64,000 nucleotides of DNA from Diprion similis. Its lineage: Eukaryota; Arthropoda; Insecta; Hymenoptera; Diprionidae. The notes under the pieces were generated by a model, which saw nothing but the letters and a program-made list of their open reading frames with translations, did not search any database and was not told the origin of the DNA. The position numbers and the translations under genes are program-made. Numbering within the stretch: position 1 is the stretch's first letter; every line of letters starts with the position of its first letter. Of the stretch, positions 13,101 to 26,515 are shown in pieces. The stretch is taken from contig NC_060106.1 in assembly GCF_021155765.1 (NCBI RefSeq), forward strand, positions 18,254,031-18,318,030, written 5' to 3'.

Positions 13101-15173
13101 CATTTTTAAAAAGAGAAAATTTCAAGTATACCGAAAGTCAGATGCAGGGTATGGAGGTAGTGAAGTATATATATTGGTACGAGTGACAAGGAAATGAAAA
13201 AAGTTTTTTCCACGGACCCGAGCGTGAAGGCAATAATAACAACGATGGCAATCAACGGATGTTTGAATTTATAGGTTGGGCGTCTTGTGGAAGAACATGG
13301 CCAAGGGAATCAAGGAGAAGTATTTCGCCCTGGCGCGGGAAGTCGATGCGGAGCACAAGCGGAAGTATCCCGGTGAGAAATTGCGCGCTTACCAAACTAT
13401 AACAAAAAATGTATATAATCATACCTACAATATTATACAATATCTTACAAGTTCGAGTAACGATTGTCGAGCTTTCACAGTGCCATTTATGTTCGTAAAT
13501 TATAATTCGCAGTATATACAGAGTGAATGCGAAGTAAAAAATTTTTCAAAATCGACATTTGAACAGTTTTCACCCGATCAAACATTTGTTCGTACAAATT
13601 TCAAGCGATTAAGTCGCGTGCCTAAGCCTGAAATTGACTTCTTTGACGAAAGGAATAATCAAAAATGGACGTAAGCCCCCGAGGTGATAATATTTTCCAC
13701 TTCGTATTGGAATATGACAAATACACTGAGCAGGAAATTAGGATTTCACCCAGCTGTGCACAGTTTGAAAGGAAATAAAAAAATTCATGGGTTAGGTACA
13801 TACACTATAGGGTTACCATTAAAAAAAGAAGTGAAAAAAAAAAAAAAAAAATTTGAAACCGGAAGAAAATCGATCAAAGCTATGATACACGCAATGCTTG
13901 TTGAAAATTGAATATCTCAAATATTTTTAGTGAATAGTGGAAGAGTCAACGTAATACAAACGTATATACTGTACACGTCGAGTGTGTATAATACAGATAC
14001 AAGGTACACATAGGATACAGGCATTATATACTGTAGAGATCAGAAACAACGGTTGTGAGAAAGGGTGTTGCGCAAGGGTGTGAGAACGAGGTAAAAAAAA
14101 GTCTTTACACAGCTACAACACCGACTCCGTAAGCGAAAAAACAAAAGTTGAAAAAAAGAGAAAAACCAAAATGTAGAAAAGGAAAAAAACGGATCAAAAC
14201 CATAAATAAAAGAAAAAAAAAAGAAAACAGAAAGAAAAACGTAAAACACAGAACAACGACCGTCCAGCAACGGTGAAAAAAAAACCACACCGTAAAATCA
14301 ATGAGATAAAACCGAAACTAAAAACGAAAAAAGGGTTATCGATTTTTTTAGTCGACACATGGACGAGTCGACGCGAGGCGTTAGACGCGATCGCGACCAT
14401 CACCCCCCGTACTGCAGACGCGTTCCTCATATACCTATGTATGATGTACGTGCACATGTCCATCCGCATCCACACATCCACACACACACACACATATATG
14501 CAAAGAGTCCTCCGTCGATCTGGTGGTGATCCGTCTCGCCTAACGTAACGATGATCTGGTGGTGAGGGAACGGTGGGGATGCGAAACGAGTGGAAAAGGT
14601 GAGGACGGAAGAAGAAAAAGGGTAGGGTGAGGGTGAGGGTGATGGTGAGGGGGTAGTGCGGAGGGTGTCGGATCGAAGTGCATGGCATAAGGCAACAGAG
14701 ACGTCAGACCCTCCTAGGCACTAGGTAGAAACACACACACACACAAACACACACACAGTCAGAACGTCAGAGAGGCGGTAGGACAGGGGCGAGTTCGACG
14801 AGGTGAGGACTTCCCCGGAGGGTAGGTGAGGTCGCGGCGCAGCGTTGTAGGGAGGGAGGAAGAGCGAGAGAGAGAGAGAGCGAGAGAGTGAGAGAGAGGG
14901 AAAGAGGGAGAGGGAGAGAAGGGCAGGTGCACATCGACGTGGATAAACCGAGCGTGTAGGTGTGCGCGAACGTGGGCCGAGTGGTGCGGAGGTGGAAGAG
15001 GGAAGAGGGAAGAGGGAAGAGGGAAGAGGGCGACGGTCGAAGGTATTGATTGCGTCGCGGCGTCCCGGCGTCGCGGTTTTAAGGCCGCAACACGACGAAA
15101 CGTGCGCCGACATCGTCGTCACCTAGATTATATACGGGGTGTTCCCTGCAGTACAGTATAGTATACATACCTA

Positions 15174-15220
<47 letters not shown>

Positions 15221-18200
15221 GCGTAATGTATATAAACGTAGGTAAAAATTGATTTTAATTAGTATCACTTGAATATTTCTACTTATACACAAATTAGTAT
15301 ATATTGTATTTATCACGCGTTAACGAGTATAATAATAATAATAATGATAATAACACAGTGATGTTGGATATAATTTTCCTTTCTATCACCTACATGTATA
15401 CTGTATTATACATATGTATAATAGAAAATCAACGACAACAACGGTAGCAGCTGGTTGTTATATTATCTTCTCGAACACTTGCGGCGCGTGCTTCGACGAC
15501 GACGACGACGACGACAAATATATATATATACGCGTTTGTGTTTGTATACATACATATGCATACATATATCTATATTGTATATTGTATATTGTATGCATAT
15601 ATACATACACACACACACATATATATGTATATATATATATACCGTTAGAATAATCTCTCTCGCGTGGCCCGCATGCCGTGTGCTTCGAATTCCCCGTCTA
15701 TCCGACGGAGTGCAGCGGCAGGTAATTAGGTATAAGATACATGCATGCATGCATACTTTGTATACCGTGTACGCAGCGTGTCGTTGCGTGGAGCTCGCAG
15801 GTTCAACGCACATCTGTTATTACGGACGGCTTCGGCCCGTCTAATCGGGTCCGTTCCGAGGAGTCGACGAGGCAACGTACGCAACGGGGAGTATAGCTGG
15901 GTAATAACGGGGAAGAGCCGAAAGCTCGACGGTGTCGCGGCAAGGCCGCCGGCGCAGTAGCCGTAGAATTCGTCGTCAGGGACGCCGCGGTCTCGACGTC
16001 GACCCGACGACTCGCGGGGAACACGCAGTCCGATCCCGCCAGCCCGCGCCCCCGAGTCGAAGGGGACGAAGGGACGCTCCTCGGTTCCTCGGCGCGAAAA
16101 CGCGATGACACCGCATCCGCGTGGCGGTCAGGGGATGACGACTACTTCTGTTGCTGCTGCTGCTGCTGCTGCTGCTTCTTCTTCTTCTTCTTCTTCTTCT
16201 TCTTCTTCTTCTTCTTCCGCCTCTTCTTATTATTATTCTTCATCTTCTTATTCTGAATTGCTCCTATTCTTCTACTTCTACTTCTACTTCGGAGGATCGT
16301 GCGGAATGACGGATTGATAAATAGACGGACAGACGGAGAGAGAGAAAGAGAGAAGGAGAGAGGAAGGGGTGGAGAGGTGGCGCTTTGCGGAAACGGGGAA
16401 GGGCGGAGTTAACCTGCTGCACTTTTTGTCGAGGTGCGATCGCGAAGAAATCCGCGCGCGCGTTTATTGACGGGCTGCTTTATCACCTGCACGCGGGGCA
16501 TCGACGAGCGGAAAACCAGTCGGGATAATTCAAGTTCTTCGACCCTGTTTATTGTTGTTGGTCTTTTTTCGTCGCTGTTGCTCTGTTTTATAATAATTAA
16601 CCTGGTGCAGCGGGAACGGTGATAGTTTTTTTTTTATAGAGGAACTGATATTCGGATTTGCCCTGTTACTTGGATCATGGATGGATGAGGCCTCGATTCG
16701 AAAGTGGTTTTCCGTCAAGAGGAAACGGAAGAAGAGGATGAAAAAAACTGCCTCGATTATCGCCGTACGCACGGGCGTTAACACAGATCGTATAACCTGA
16801 CCGAGGAATTATTGTTATAAAAGAAAAACGCGTTACGCAGATATATACACGTGTAAAAAAAACTGTACAAACGTGTAACAGAGCACCGAGCAATTTTATC
16901 CGAAAATTGAATTATACCATCCCTATATTTATATATAATATATACATATATGGGATATATGTCTTTAAGAAGAAGTAATAATAACAACAACAACAACAAT
17001 AATAATAAAGTTCGTGCGAAAATCGTGTCCAAGTTTTGAAAACACGATGCAGAGGATATTTGTTCGGATTGAGGAGTATGATCGTTTAAATAACGATGAA
17101 TTCTGCAGTGACGAACATTTGACCGACCAACACCCAGAAGAACAATCAACTCCACTCAGACGAATAACAATCGAGTTAAATTTTAACCATTATCGTTACA
17201 CCGGGTGTCGACGCTTAAATACACCTGATTCATATTCCATGTGACTCGTGAGCAGCTAATTGCGCCACAGCGATGCATTACACCTGTTAATTTCGCAGTC
17301 GTCGTTTGAAGGATCGTTTTAAACGGACATTATAGACGGCGGCGAGCTTAAAAAGGCAAAGCTTCCCGCCAAGTAGTTGACCGGTTTTTTGGTCTTCCTT
17401 GTAAAATATGTATGTATACACGTATACGTATACAGTTTTTAGTTTTTTTTTATTTTGGCTAGACTGCTCCGTTTTAAGTAAGAGCGAGTGATAAGAGGCA
17501 AAGAAATCTCTGCGAAGAGGAAAAGTGCGAGAATTAAGGATGAAAACAGAGTGAAGTTAATTTAAAATTTCAAATACGAGAATACATCCGCGCGCTGTTT
17601 TTTGTTTCGGTGAAATTTTAGAAATCGAAGGAGAAATATTGAGTTTGTGATACAGCCGCGTATCTCGTATACACGTGTAATACGGTTTTTTAAAATTGGA
17701 TAAACAAAATATATATAATTAAGCGGTAGTATACACAAAAACAAAAAGAAAAAAAGAAAAAAAAAAAGAAAAGGATATACACTTTGGTCTTCCCTTAAAG
17801 AGTTACGAATACATTATATAAATACATACGTGCATGACCGAGAATATATATGAGCAAGTGTTTGAAAGAAGAGAAGAGAAGAGAAGAGAGGAAGTGAAAA
17901 AAACAAAGTAAATAATTGAGAAAAGATATTTAAGTACATTGCAACGTGTTGAAAAGTGGCCAACGTTATAACTCTTCCATGATAAATTATAGAGAAAAAG
18001 AAACAAATTAACCCTAATGAATGTCTAAAAGTATATATATGATATAATAATCCAAAGTAAATCAAAGTGAAGAAGAAGAAGAAAGAAGAACAAAAAAAGA
18101 AAAACGAAAAGAAACAAATTTTAATAAATGTTTTTAAAACGCGTAGAGAATAAAACTTTTTCGTCGTTTTCTTCGAATATATAAAAGTTTGAAGATAAAA

Positions 18201-21200
18201 GAAAATTGTTACACACATATAATTGGTCTAAATTATTGAATATAAAATCAGAATACAATATATGTATACATAATATATATATATATATATATCTATGCCC
18301 TGTGCTAATAAAATAAGGGAAAGGAAATAGTGACGTTAAGAAGCGATAAGCTAAAGAAAGGAAAGAAAAAAAGAAAAAATGAAAGAAAAAAGAATCGCCT
18401 CGACCGCAGTAAATCAAAATCATTTTACACGCCAAGCTTTTTGCTCTGTGCACGTATAATATATATTGCAATATACATATTACAATTATATACGTATAGA
18501 TGCGTGTAGTGCAGAGAAGGTGGTAAAAAATGGATTGCTGCAACTACGTGCAGCCGTACAACAGTGGCACCGGACACTTTTACCATCAACAAAATCATTT
18601 TTATTATGAAAATATGAACGCGTACGCGTCCTACAGCGGCAGCATGACTCCGGGATCGAATGCGATCGAAACAAACGTCCGATACAATCGACTACCACCT
18701 GCATATCCGACAGGTAGATGAGACCCGTTCCGTTCGTTTCACCTATGATCGTACATAACTTCCAGCACACACACACACACATACGCAAACACTGACACAC
18801 ACACTGACTATTGGTAGTGTAGCCTGCACTCGCTTTACACCCGCACGACGAAAATATTCCGCAGTGCACATTCCGCACTGCACTTATACACTATCATCAT
18901 CCGTAGGTATAACGTCAGACGCACGTGCGACTGCGGTAGTCCGACAGGGTCGTCAGACGCCTGGAAAACTTGGAAAACCTGGAAATGTTATGGGGTTTTT
19001 AATTTGTTAATGGAAAAAGTTGAGAACATCAGTTTTCTATCCTTGGAATTAGAAATTATATTTTTTTTACATAAGAAGTTTACTCTTTTTCGTAGCTTAA
19101 ACTGACTCTTTTTTTATAGATTGTATTTTTCTTTAATTTAAATTGAATTTCAACCGAATATAGACTTCGCAAAATGAACGATTGTGCCAAGAAAAACCTG
19201 TAAATGTCAGGGAATTATAAATGATTTGTGTTTATTTTTCTTTTCTTCTTTTTCTTACGTCACAAGTTAACTTTTTTTCGTTGCAAAAACTCTAGATTAT
19301 ACTCATACTAAATTTCAACCGAATATAGAGTTCAAAAGCTGAACGATTCAGGTTTCAGTCACTTACTATAGATCTGGGAAAGTGGCAGGGAAAATCTGGA
19401 AATCTTGTGAAATTTTTTTACCCTCGAACATTCGTTGCCACCCTGGTCCCCTAGTGCGGTTCATATTCGCCTTACGGTATGTCTTCGTACACCTGTTCGT
19501 CCGTGCCATTTTCTGCGTGGGTGTTGGTGGGTCTGCAGGCTGACAAACACTCGCTCAGCTGGCTGCAGCGTAACAACGCTGCCGCACGATCCATACACCT
19601 TCGATCCATACCGCCCCATCTCGACGCCGCAAACCCTTATCTTCGCCGTTGACCCAGACGTCGGAAATTTATTCTTTCTCCTTCCATTTGCCCCGGCAGA
19701 AGTTATCGCGAACTCAGCTGCTTGCGCGGATGCGGAAGTTTCAAATTCCTTCACATGACACTCTTCTTCTCTCATTTTTTGTTCGATGCGTATTACAGGG
19801 TGTCCAGTATTCATAGAAATTATATAGGAAATCATGCAATTCTCAGGGAATTTCTTGTCGTATCTCTGGAATATATTCATTTTCATCCTAAGTTAAAAAA
19901 AAATTAACCATTTGGTGAGAAAGAAAATTTTTTTTCATTAATTGTTTATAAGTAACGATTCTTGTTTGGAAAAGCTGGAAATTCTCAGGGAATTACGTTT
20001 TCACAGATAACTGGACACTCTGTATTAACAGATTACGTTCATTGATATCTCTTGTATACCCGCAGTCTGAATTCCTCCTCGTCGTAAATTTGCTATTGTT
20101 GAAATTTAGCGCTTTGGGAATTGTTGAACTTTGAAACTTTTCACCACTCTGCAGGCTGGAAACTCTTTTTCAACTTTGTACCAAACTTACGATTAAATTT
20201 TACGTTTATTATACACACTTGTTGGATTTGCCACTTATTCTGCAATGCTATGCGCACTTTTTTCTACTTTCAAAAGACTCGGATAACCACCGGGCTCTAC
20301 GATTTCATACCAAATTTATCAGACTTTCGACAAACAGAGTCAGAGCCGTATTAAATAATGCGAGAAAGCTTCATCACCCGTGACATCGCGGCTATCCAAT
20401 TATCGTTATATCCATTATTGACCCACTGCAACGCGTCTCTGGGTTTCTACCCGATATGTTGAACGTGCTAGCAGCAACGATACTCTGGTAAAATTATTTG
20501 CCGTAGAAGATTCGCAGCTGAACATCGTCTTCATGTTCTGCTGCACGAAATAAGTTTTATTTAATCATCGATAAAAAAACCTTCCAAATAGGTATATAAG
20601 ATATGCAATTGATCCATCTCGATCCTTGGACAAATCAGCTTATCGACGACCGCAGATTTCATGTGAAAAAGGGTAGAATGGTATAATGGTGGCAAAACAC
20701 CGTTGAACGAAGGAGAAATACTACCGAGCAAATTCAGTCGTGAATCGTAAGCGGAAGTATTATACGAGACACGTGACACTCACTTTGCCAATAATACCCT
20801 GACGCCTGTCCAGCTCGGTATAGTCGAAGAACGAATATCCCCGAAGCATGTCGATAAGTTCCAATGGTCAAAGGACACGGCAAGGTCGTGGCGGGCTATT
20901 TTAGCTCGAAGCCCTAACGACTTCCGGTTTGTGGACCCCTAGCGTCGAATGCCTTGTTGCGAAAATGCATGCATAGGTTGCATGAAAATGAGTTATTGAA
21001 ACTAAAATTGAGTATAAATAATATTCTCCGGTTTTCAGATTACGTTTACAACCCAAAAGAGGCGAGGCTGCGAAAGGCGATGAGGGAGCAAAGCAGGGAG
21101 CTTTCGCGGCAGTCGATTCTTCAGACGGCGATAGCCTCGGCAGCTTCCTCGAGTGGAAACGGATCGGGGAGCGGAGCCGTGACGTCTTCGAGTTTCCCGA

Positions 21201-24200
21201 ACCACCCCCTGAGCTGTTCTTCGTCCTCTACGGGAGGGACGGTCTCGCCCCTGCAGAACGGCAGCCCGTCGGTGAATTCCGGGCGTATTATCAACCCCTG
21301 GTTCCCCGTCGGCCCTGCCTCCTCCTCGGCGCATTTAAAACCCATTATCTCGCCGAGGGTGGGTACTCGATAGAATTACCAACCCCGGCATAAATTTCCT
21401 CGGCAAAACGTTGCGTCACGGAGCTTTAATTCTAAAACCGCTGAAACGACGACGACGACGACGTGTTGACTTTCACTTGAATCCGATCCCCGGAACGCGT
21501 TTTGTATCACCGCCACTCCAGAAGCGGAAGCAGAATATATATATTATATATTTACTTTTTTGTTTTTTGTTAATAATCACACTTTTAATAGTTGTAAGAA
21601 GAGGCAATAAGACATCTGTTAGAATTTGAGCCCTTAATGTTAAATTTTGTTTGGTTCCTGAACGCAGTTTTCCATTTTGCATTTAATTATACACATTTCT
21701 AAATCTTGTAGCTCAGTAACGAGGCAATGTATGAAAATTGCGTTCAGGAACCACTAAATACTAATATTAAGGGCTGAAATTTATAACATTACCGTCTTAT
21801 TTCCTATTCCTCCAAAAATCAGACACGTGACTTTGAAAAAGTAGCCGATTTTTTTGGACCACCGTAATATATATGTATATACTTCTTCTCTCTCCCGGTC
21901 CATTTCTCAGCTCTGATTACAGATTCAAAAGTAAGAAGGGTCAATATTTCGAAATTTGAATTTTTCAAAAATCTAGACTTGAGTTTAAAATCCCGATATA
22001 TCGACCCTTCGGAACATCAACCTTTCAAAAAATCCCCCCCCCCCCCCCCCCCTCCCTCCCACGCGTCTATCTTTTACGCGTCGCCGTTCTCTCCGTATCC
22101 ATACATAAACGATCCCAAGGACCCAGCTCATCGTCACTTCTCGACGTTTCCAGATGATGGCAGCCCACCAACGGACCCTGGAGAAGACCAAGGAGGCCAT
22201 GAGAAAGCAGGTGGAATGCTCGGCGTCCGGCGTCTTCTCCTCCGGAGGAGCGGCCAACCCCTCGTCGGGGTCGGGGTACCCCGGAGAATTCGGGGGTCAC
22301 AATTCCCCCACTACTAGTGCCAACGATTACTGCATCATCGCCGAGTTCGGAGAGGGCCAGAAGTGGCATCCTTATCAGGTGAGTCCGGAGGCTCGGGACT
22401 CGGTGCGATAACCGCGAGTCACTTCGAGTTACTTCGAGTCAACGGCGTAGTGATTTCGAAGGAAAACACGACCGAGTCATATCAGGTACAATAATGGCGG
22501 AATACTAGTTCAGAAATTTTGAGAATACTCGCAAGGATCGTGCCATTTTTCTGGACCGATTCCTCCCGGTGTCCGGAAAACCGGCAATCGAAAATTCTGG
22601 GGAACTTGAGTTCCGAGACAACGATCCAACGCGATTCCCTCGAATCGAGTCGCCATTTTTAACTCCACCACCGCGCATGGGACGAATTTCGCGTCGATCC
22701 AATGACTCCTATTATTTTAGCCGGCTTTCTCTCACTCTCCATGGCAGTCTCCAGTGGGAGGAAGACACGCTCGACCATCCTTAAAATTCAATATCGTGGT
22801 CACGGAACGAGAACTGTATATCGATTTAATTTTCAAACGCGCTGGACTAGATTTGTCCGCCATAGAGAAAGGCGATAACGTGTACTTTTCGACATTTTTT
22901 CTCCTCCTCTCTTTTTCTCTATCTTTTTTCTCTTTTTCTTTCCAAGGATTCGCATGCGGCTAAAAATCGGTTCGTCGATCACTTATTTCGGCGTAGCGCG
23001 TTTCGTTCTTCCTTATTGTTTTCGTCGTAATTACTCTTCAAATCCTCATCTAATCCGCAGTCTTCTGAGAATCGACTCAAATCGTCCTCATGGAATTCTC
23101 ATTTGTCTCTCGGTTTGCGCCACTCGTTATAATTGCTGGGTCATAAATGCAACGGTACTGCCTCTTAGTCTTCTTACAAGTCGACATAACATCGGATAAG
23201 ATCATGATATTTCGGAAGCTCCACGTGTCAAAAGTTACGAGACGACGACGTCGAGCACACAAGTACAGTCTATGTACCAATTATACCTACCCATATGAAC
23301 TGACCGAAAAGCGTTATGTACTACGTATTACGTATCACCACAAGGTATGTATTTGAGGCTGTAAATTCCCTAACGGTTTTAAAATATATGCCCGACTATG
23401 ACGCCGCCGTCCATTTCTTCTCGAAATATACACACGGCAGCCATTTAGACACTCCACTCGTGTGTACACTCACTATTTACTGTTCGTCATGTGGAGATGG
23501 ATCACGTGCCAGATGTATGCCTTTATGCACAGGACACAGTTATTGCTCCCATCATCGATACACATTAAAACCGTACTTCTCAAACCATGAAATACGAATA
23601 TGTAATACGAATTCACTCTGAGGTTCTCCGAGGAAGTAAATCCTTCCAACTCGAAGCACAATCAGTGGTTTGAGTCGAGGTTCAGGATTTTGTCGATAAA
23701 TATCGGGTAGAGGTAAAAAAAAAAACAGGATCGCTGATCAACGGAAGGACCAAAATATCGAATTTTTATAGACGCAAAAATCTTATTCAAAGGATATAAA
23801 AATGTGGGTAGTTCAAGTAGAGAAAATATGAAACATGGAAAGTCGAAATATATAAAGATCAAGACATGGAACAGCCAAATCGAGAATCTGTATACGATTC
23901 TATATTATCGAGAAGAATTCTGACGATTCTATAACGTCTTGGTATTCTATGATCTGCTCTTTTCAATCTTGGACTTCTCTTCTACACGTAAATTTTTAAA
24001 GTCAAGTTAAAAAAAAAAAATCTACTCGCGTAAAGCACCGATTTTCTAAACGACGACGTATACACACACACGGCGTATAATCTATAGTCCTGCGATGAGA
24101 AATGGTGGCTGAACTGTGGTTTGTCTGTTCCAAGAACGGAGGGAATCCTTATCACGGTCGAGGAGCCGCGATGCCAAAGGTGGGCCTACATCCGAACGCA

Positions 24201-26476
24201 AACGTTCACGGACCTTGGGCACAATTCTGTGGACTCCCTCTGCGTAAGTATGCAGTATGGAATGCACTGTACATGTGACTGACACACATGAATAAGTATT
24301 TTATTAGAGTTCTGCAGCTGGATAGAAGTCAACATCCGTCCCGTGTTGTACCTACACGATACACGCGTGACGTATGAACTGGTAACAATAAAAAATAAAA
24401 ATTAAAAAAAAATCTCAAAAAGCTCCTCAATAGTATTATATGCAATAAAATAAAGTCGAAATTACGAGGGATATATTAACGCCTATTATTGCAGAGACAT
24501 CGGCCGTTCAGAACCCGGTTATACGGCCATCGAGACAGATGGTTTTCCTCCAAGACCAACAGAGTCAGCACTGCAACGCCTTTTCCGACGAAATGCAGAT
24601 GTCCTACGTCCAGGCCAAAATGGAACCCAATCACAGGCTGCACCTAGCGTATTCAGGCCAAAGGGATCCTCAGGTAGACCTAGAATCGAGTGCCACGTAG
24701 AGCATTCGCGTTTACCATTATAGTAGGTAAGGGTGGGGGTTAGAAACTGGAATTTTCGATTGACGGAAGGACCAGAATATCGAATTTTTAGAATGTGGAA
24801 AGTTCGAGTACAGAAAATTGAAAAAATAGTAAGTCGCGAAGCACAGAAAGAGACAGACAACAAAATCGAAAATCTGTGTACGATTCTATATTATCGAGAA
24901 GAATTCCAACGATTCTACACTTTGGTATTCCATGTTTGGAATTCGTCTGATCTTTTACTTCTCCATACTTCGATTCAGACTATTTTTAAATTCTTCGCAC
25001 CAACAAGAAACATCGGTTTGATGTCTCGCTTTGATTTCGTTGAGACTCTTGCATGTTGTAGAACATTGAAAACTAAGAGACACGTATTTTTTTTTTTTTT
25101 TTTGCCTGCGAAGAAACGATTCAGAGGAATAAAAATGGCCCCCAAAGATGGACACCCAACGAGGTGATTTTTTGATCTGCTTGATGGATTTGAATGAAAC
25201 TAACGCTGAAGTTTTCCTATTCATTAAAAAAAAATTTCAGTGTTTGTTTCATTCAAACACGTGAAGCGCGTCAAGAAATCACCCCGTTGAGTGCCCATCC
25301 TTGGGGGTCGTTTTCACCCCTTCAAACCATTTTCCCGCAGATAAAAAAAAATACGTATCTCTTAGTTTTTAATATTCTATTCAACATACATGAGTCTCAA
25401 CGAAACCAGAAAGGGACATCAAACTGACGTTCCTTCTAAGTTTCTCTTTTTCAAAAATCCAACATTCCGGCCCTTCGTTTTTTCCATTTTTCTACCCTCC
25501 CACCTCCACGCCATTAAACGTTCCACCTCGATTGAGGCTTGATAAAATTGTCCACGCATAAGCCTGAAACAAGACACAATATACTAAAAATTAGAAAAAA
25601 TAGTTAATTCTCAAATCATTGACACAAAAATCGTTAATAATTCGCATCAGGTAAAAGCTTCCGTATCACCGCCGCAAATACAGCAGCAACAGCATCAACA
25701 GCATCATCATCATCAGCAGCAGCTCCAGCACGAGGAGTCGAAATGCGGCGAAGCATCCCAGGGTTGGGATTCCGAGTCGACGGCGGGATCCTCTGGGGTA
25801 ACCGGTGTGCCGAATATGATCCAGGATCAGGGTGCTCAGGATCAGGAAGAGGAGGGTGGTCAGCAGGTCAGCGAGATCCAGGAGGAGCCGACGAGACAAA
25901 AGCCGAGCAGCAACAAGCAGCCGCTTCCAGGTTTCCACCAGGCGTTCGGCTCGACGGAAATCGGCCGTTTCTCGAGGTCCGAATTCTTCGCGAACATGGT
26001 CGGCGACAGCAGCAACGTAAGTAGCACCAGAGGTAATCATCCTCGGCAGGTTTCCCTTGACTGCGATTTGAAAAGCACCGCGACCGGCCGACCGTCGCCC
26101 GCTTTTTTCAACTCGCAACAATCGAATCAGCAAACCGTCGGCGTCGTCACGTGCAACGGCCCGGGGGTCAGCAGCTTCGGTAATATCAATAACTTCGGTA
26201 ACGTCGCGCTTGCCGCCTATTACAACGACATACGAAGCCCCGCGACTCCCGTCGTCGCGAACCCTCGCTGGCACAGCCCTTACGTTGGCGTTATAGGTAG
26301 CGAAATTTAACCGCCATTATGTACATTATGAATAGGTACGCCATAATTATATATCCGTATATTATATACATGTATATATACATATATACACATCTATATA
26401 TATAGTATATAATTATTCCAAATGTTATATGAAATTCGCAAATTATTCCAATTGTTATATGAAATTCGTATATTAC

Positions 26477-26515
<39 letters not shown>

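Larger units (their letters stand above)
13373..21038 (+). other. Intron 3 of the HMG-box gene, with alternative promoter region
   Basis: This 7.7 kb intron separates the third HMG-box exon from the exon carrying the box tail. It holds purine-rich and simple repeats (14600-15030, (TA)n 15178-15218, (CTG)n/(CTT)n 16138-16220), a CpG-rich block (15660-16110), an alternative first coding exon (18530-18713) and two short fold-back repeats (18945-20034). Stretches such as 16900-18500 are AT-rich without recognisable genes. Confidence 0.7.

Noticed and set aside
14040-14290. Phe-rich minus-strand open frames
   Set aside because: Complement of A-rich plus-strand DNA (GAAAAAAAG runs); composition alone explains them.
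15414-15844. Overlapping open frames with Asp runs or Ile/Tyr runs
   Set aside because: They come from (GAC)n and (TA)n simple repeats on both strands; no protein-like sequence outside the repeats.
16105-16317. Open frame with poly-Ala and poly-Ser
   Set aside because: Created entirely by CTG/CTT microsatellites.
25666-26274. 202-codon minus-strand open frame
   Set aside because: It is the antisense of the GC-rich HMG-gene exon; the plus-strand frame fits splice phases and continues the protein, while this one matches nothing.
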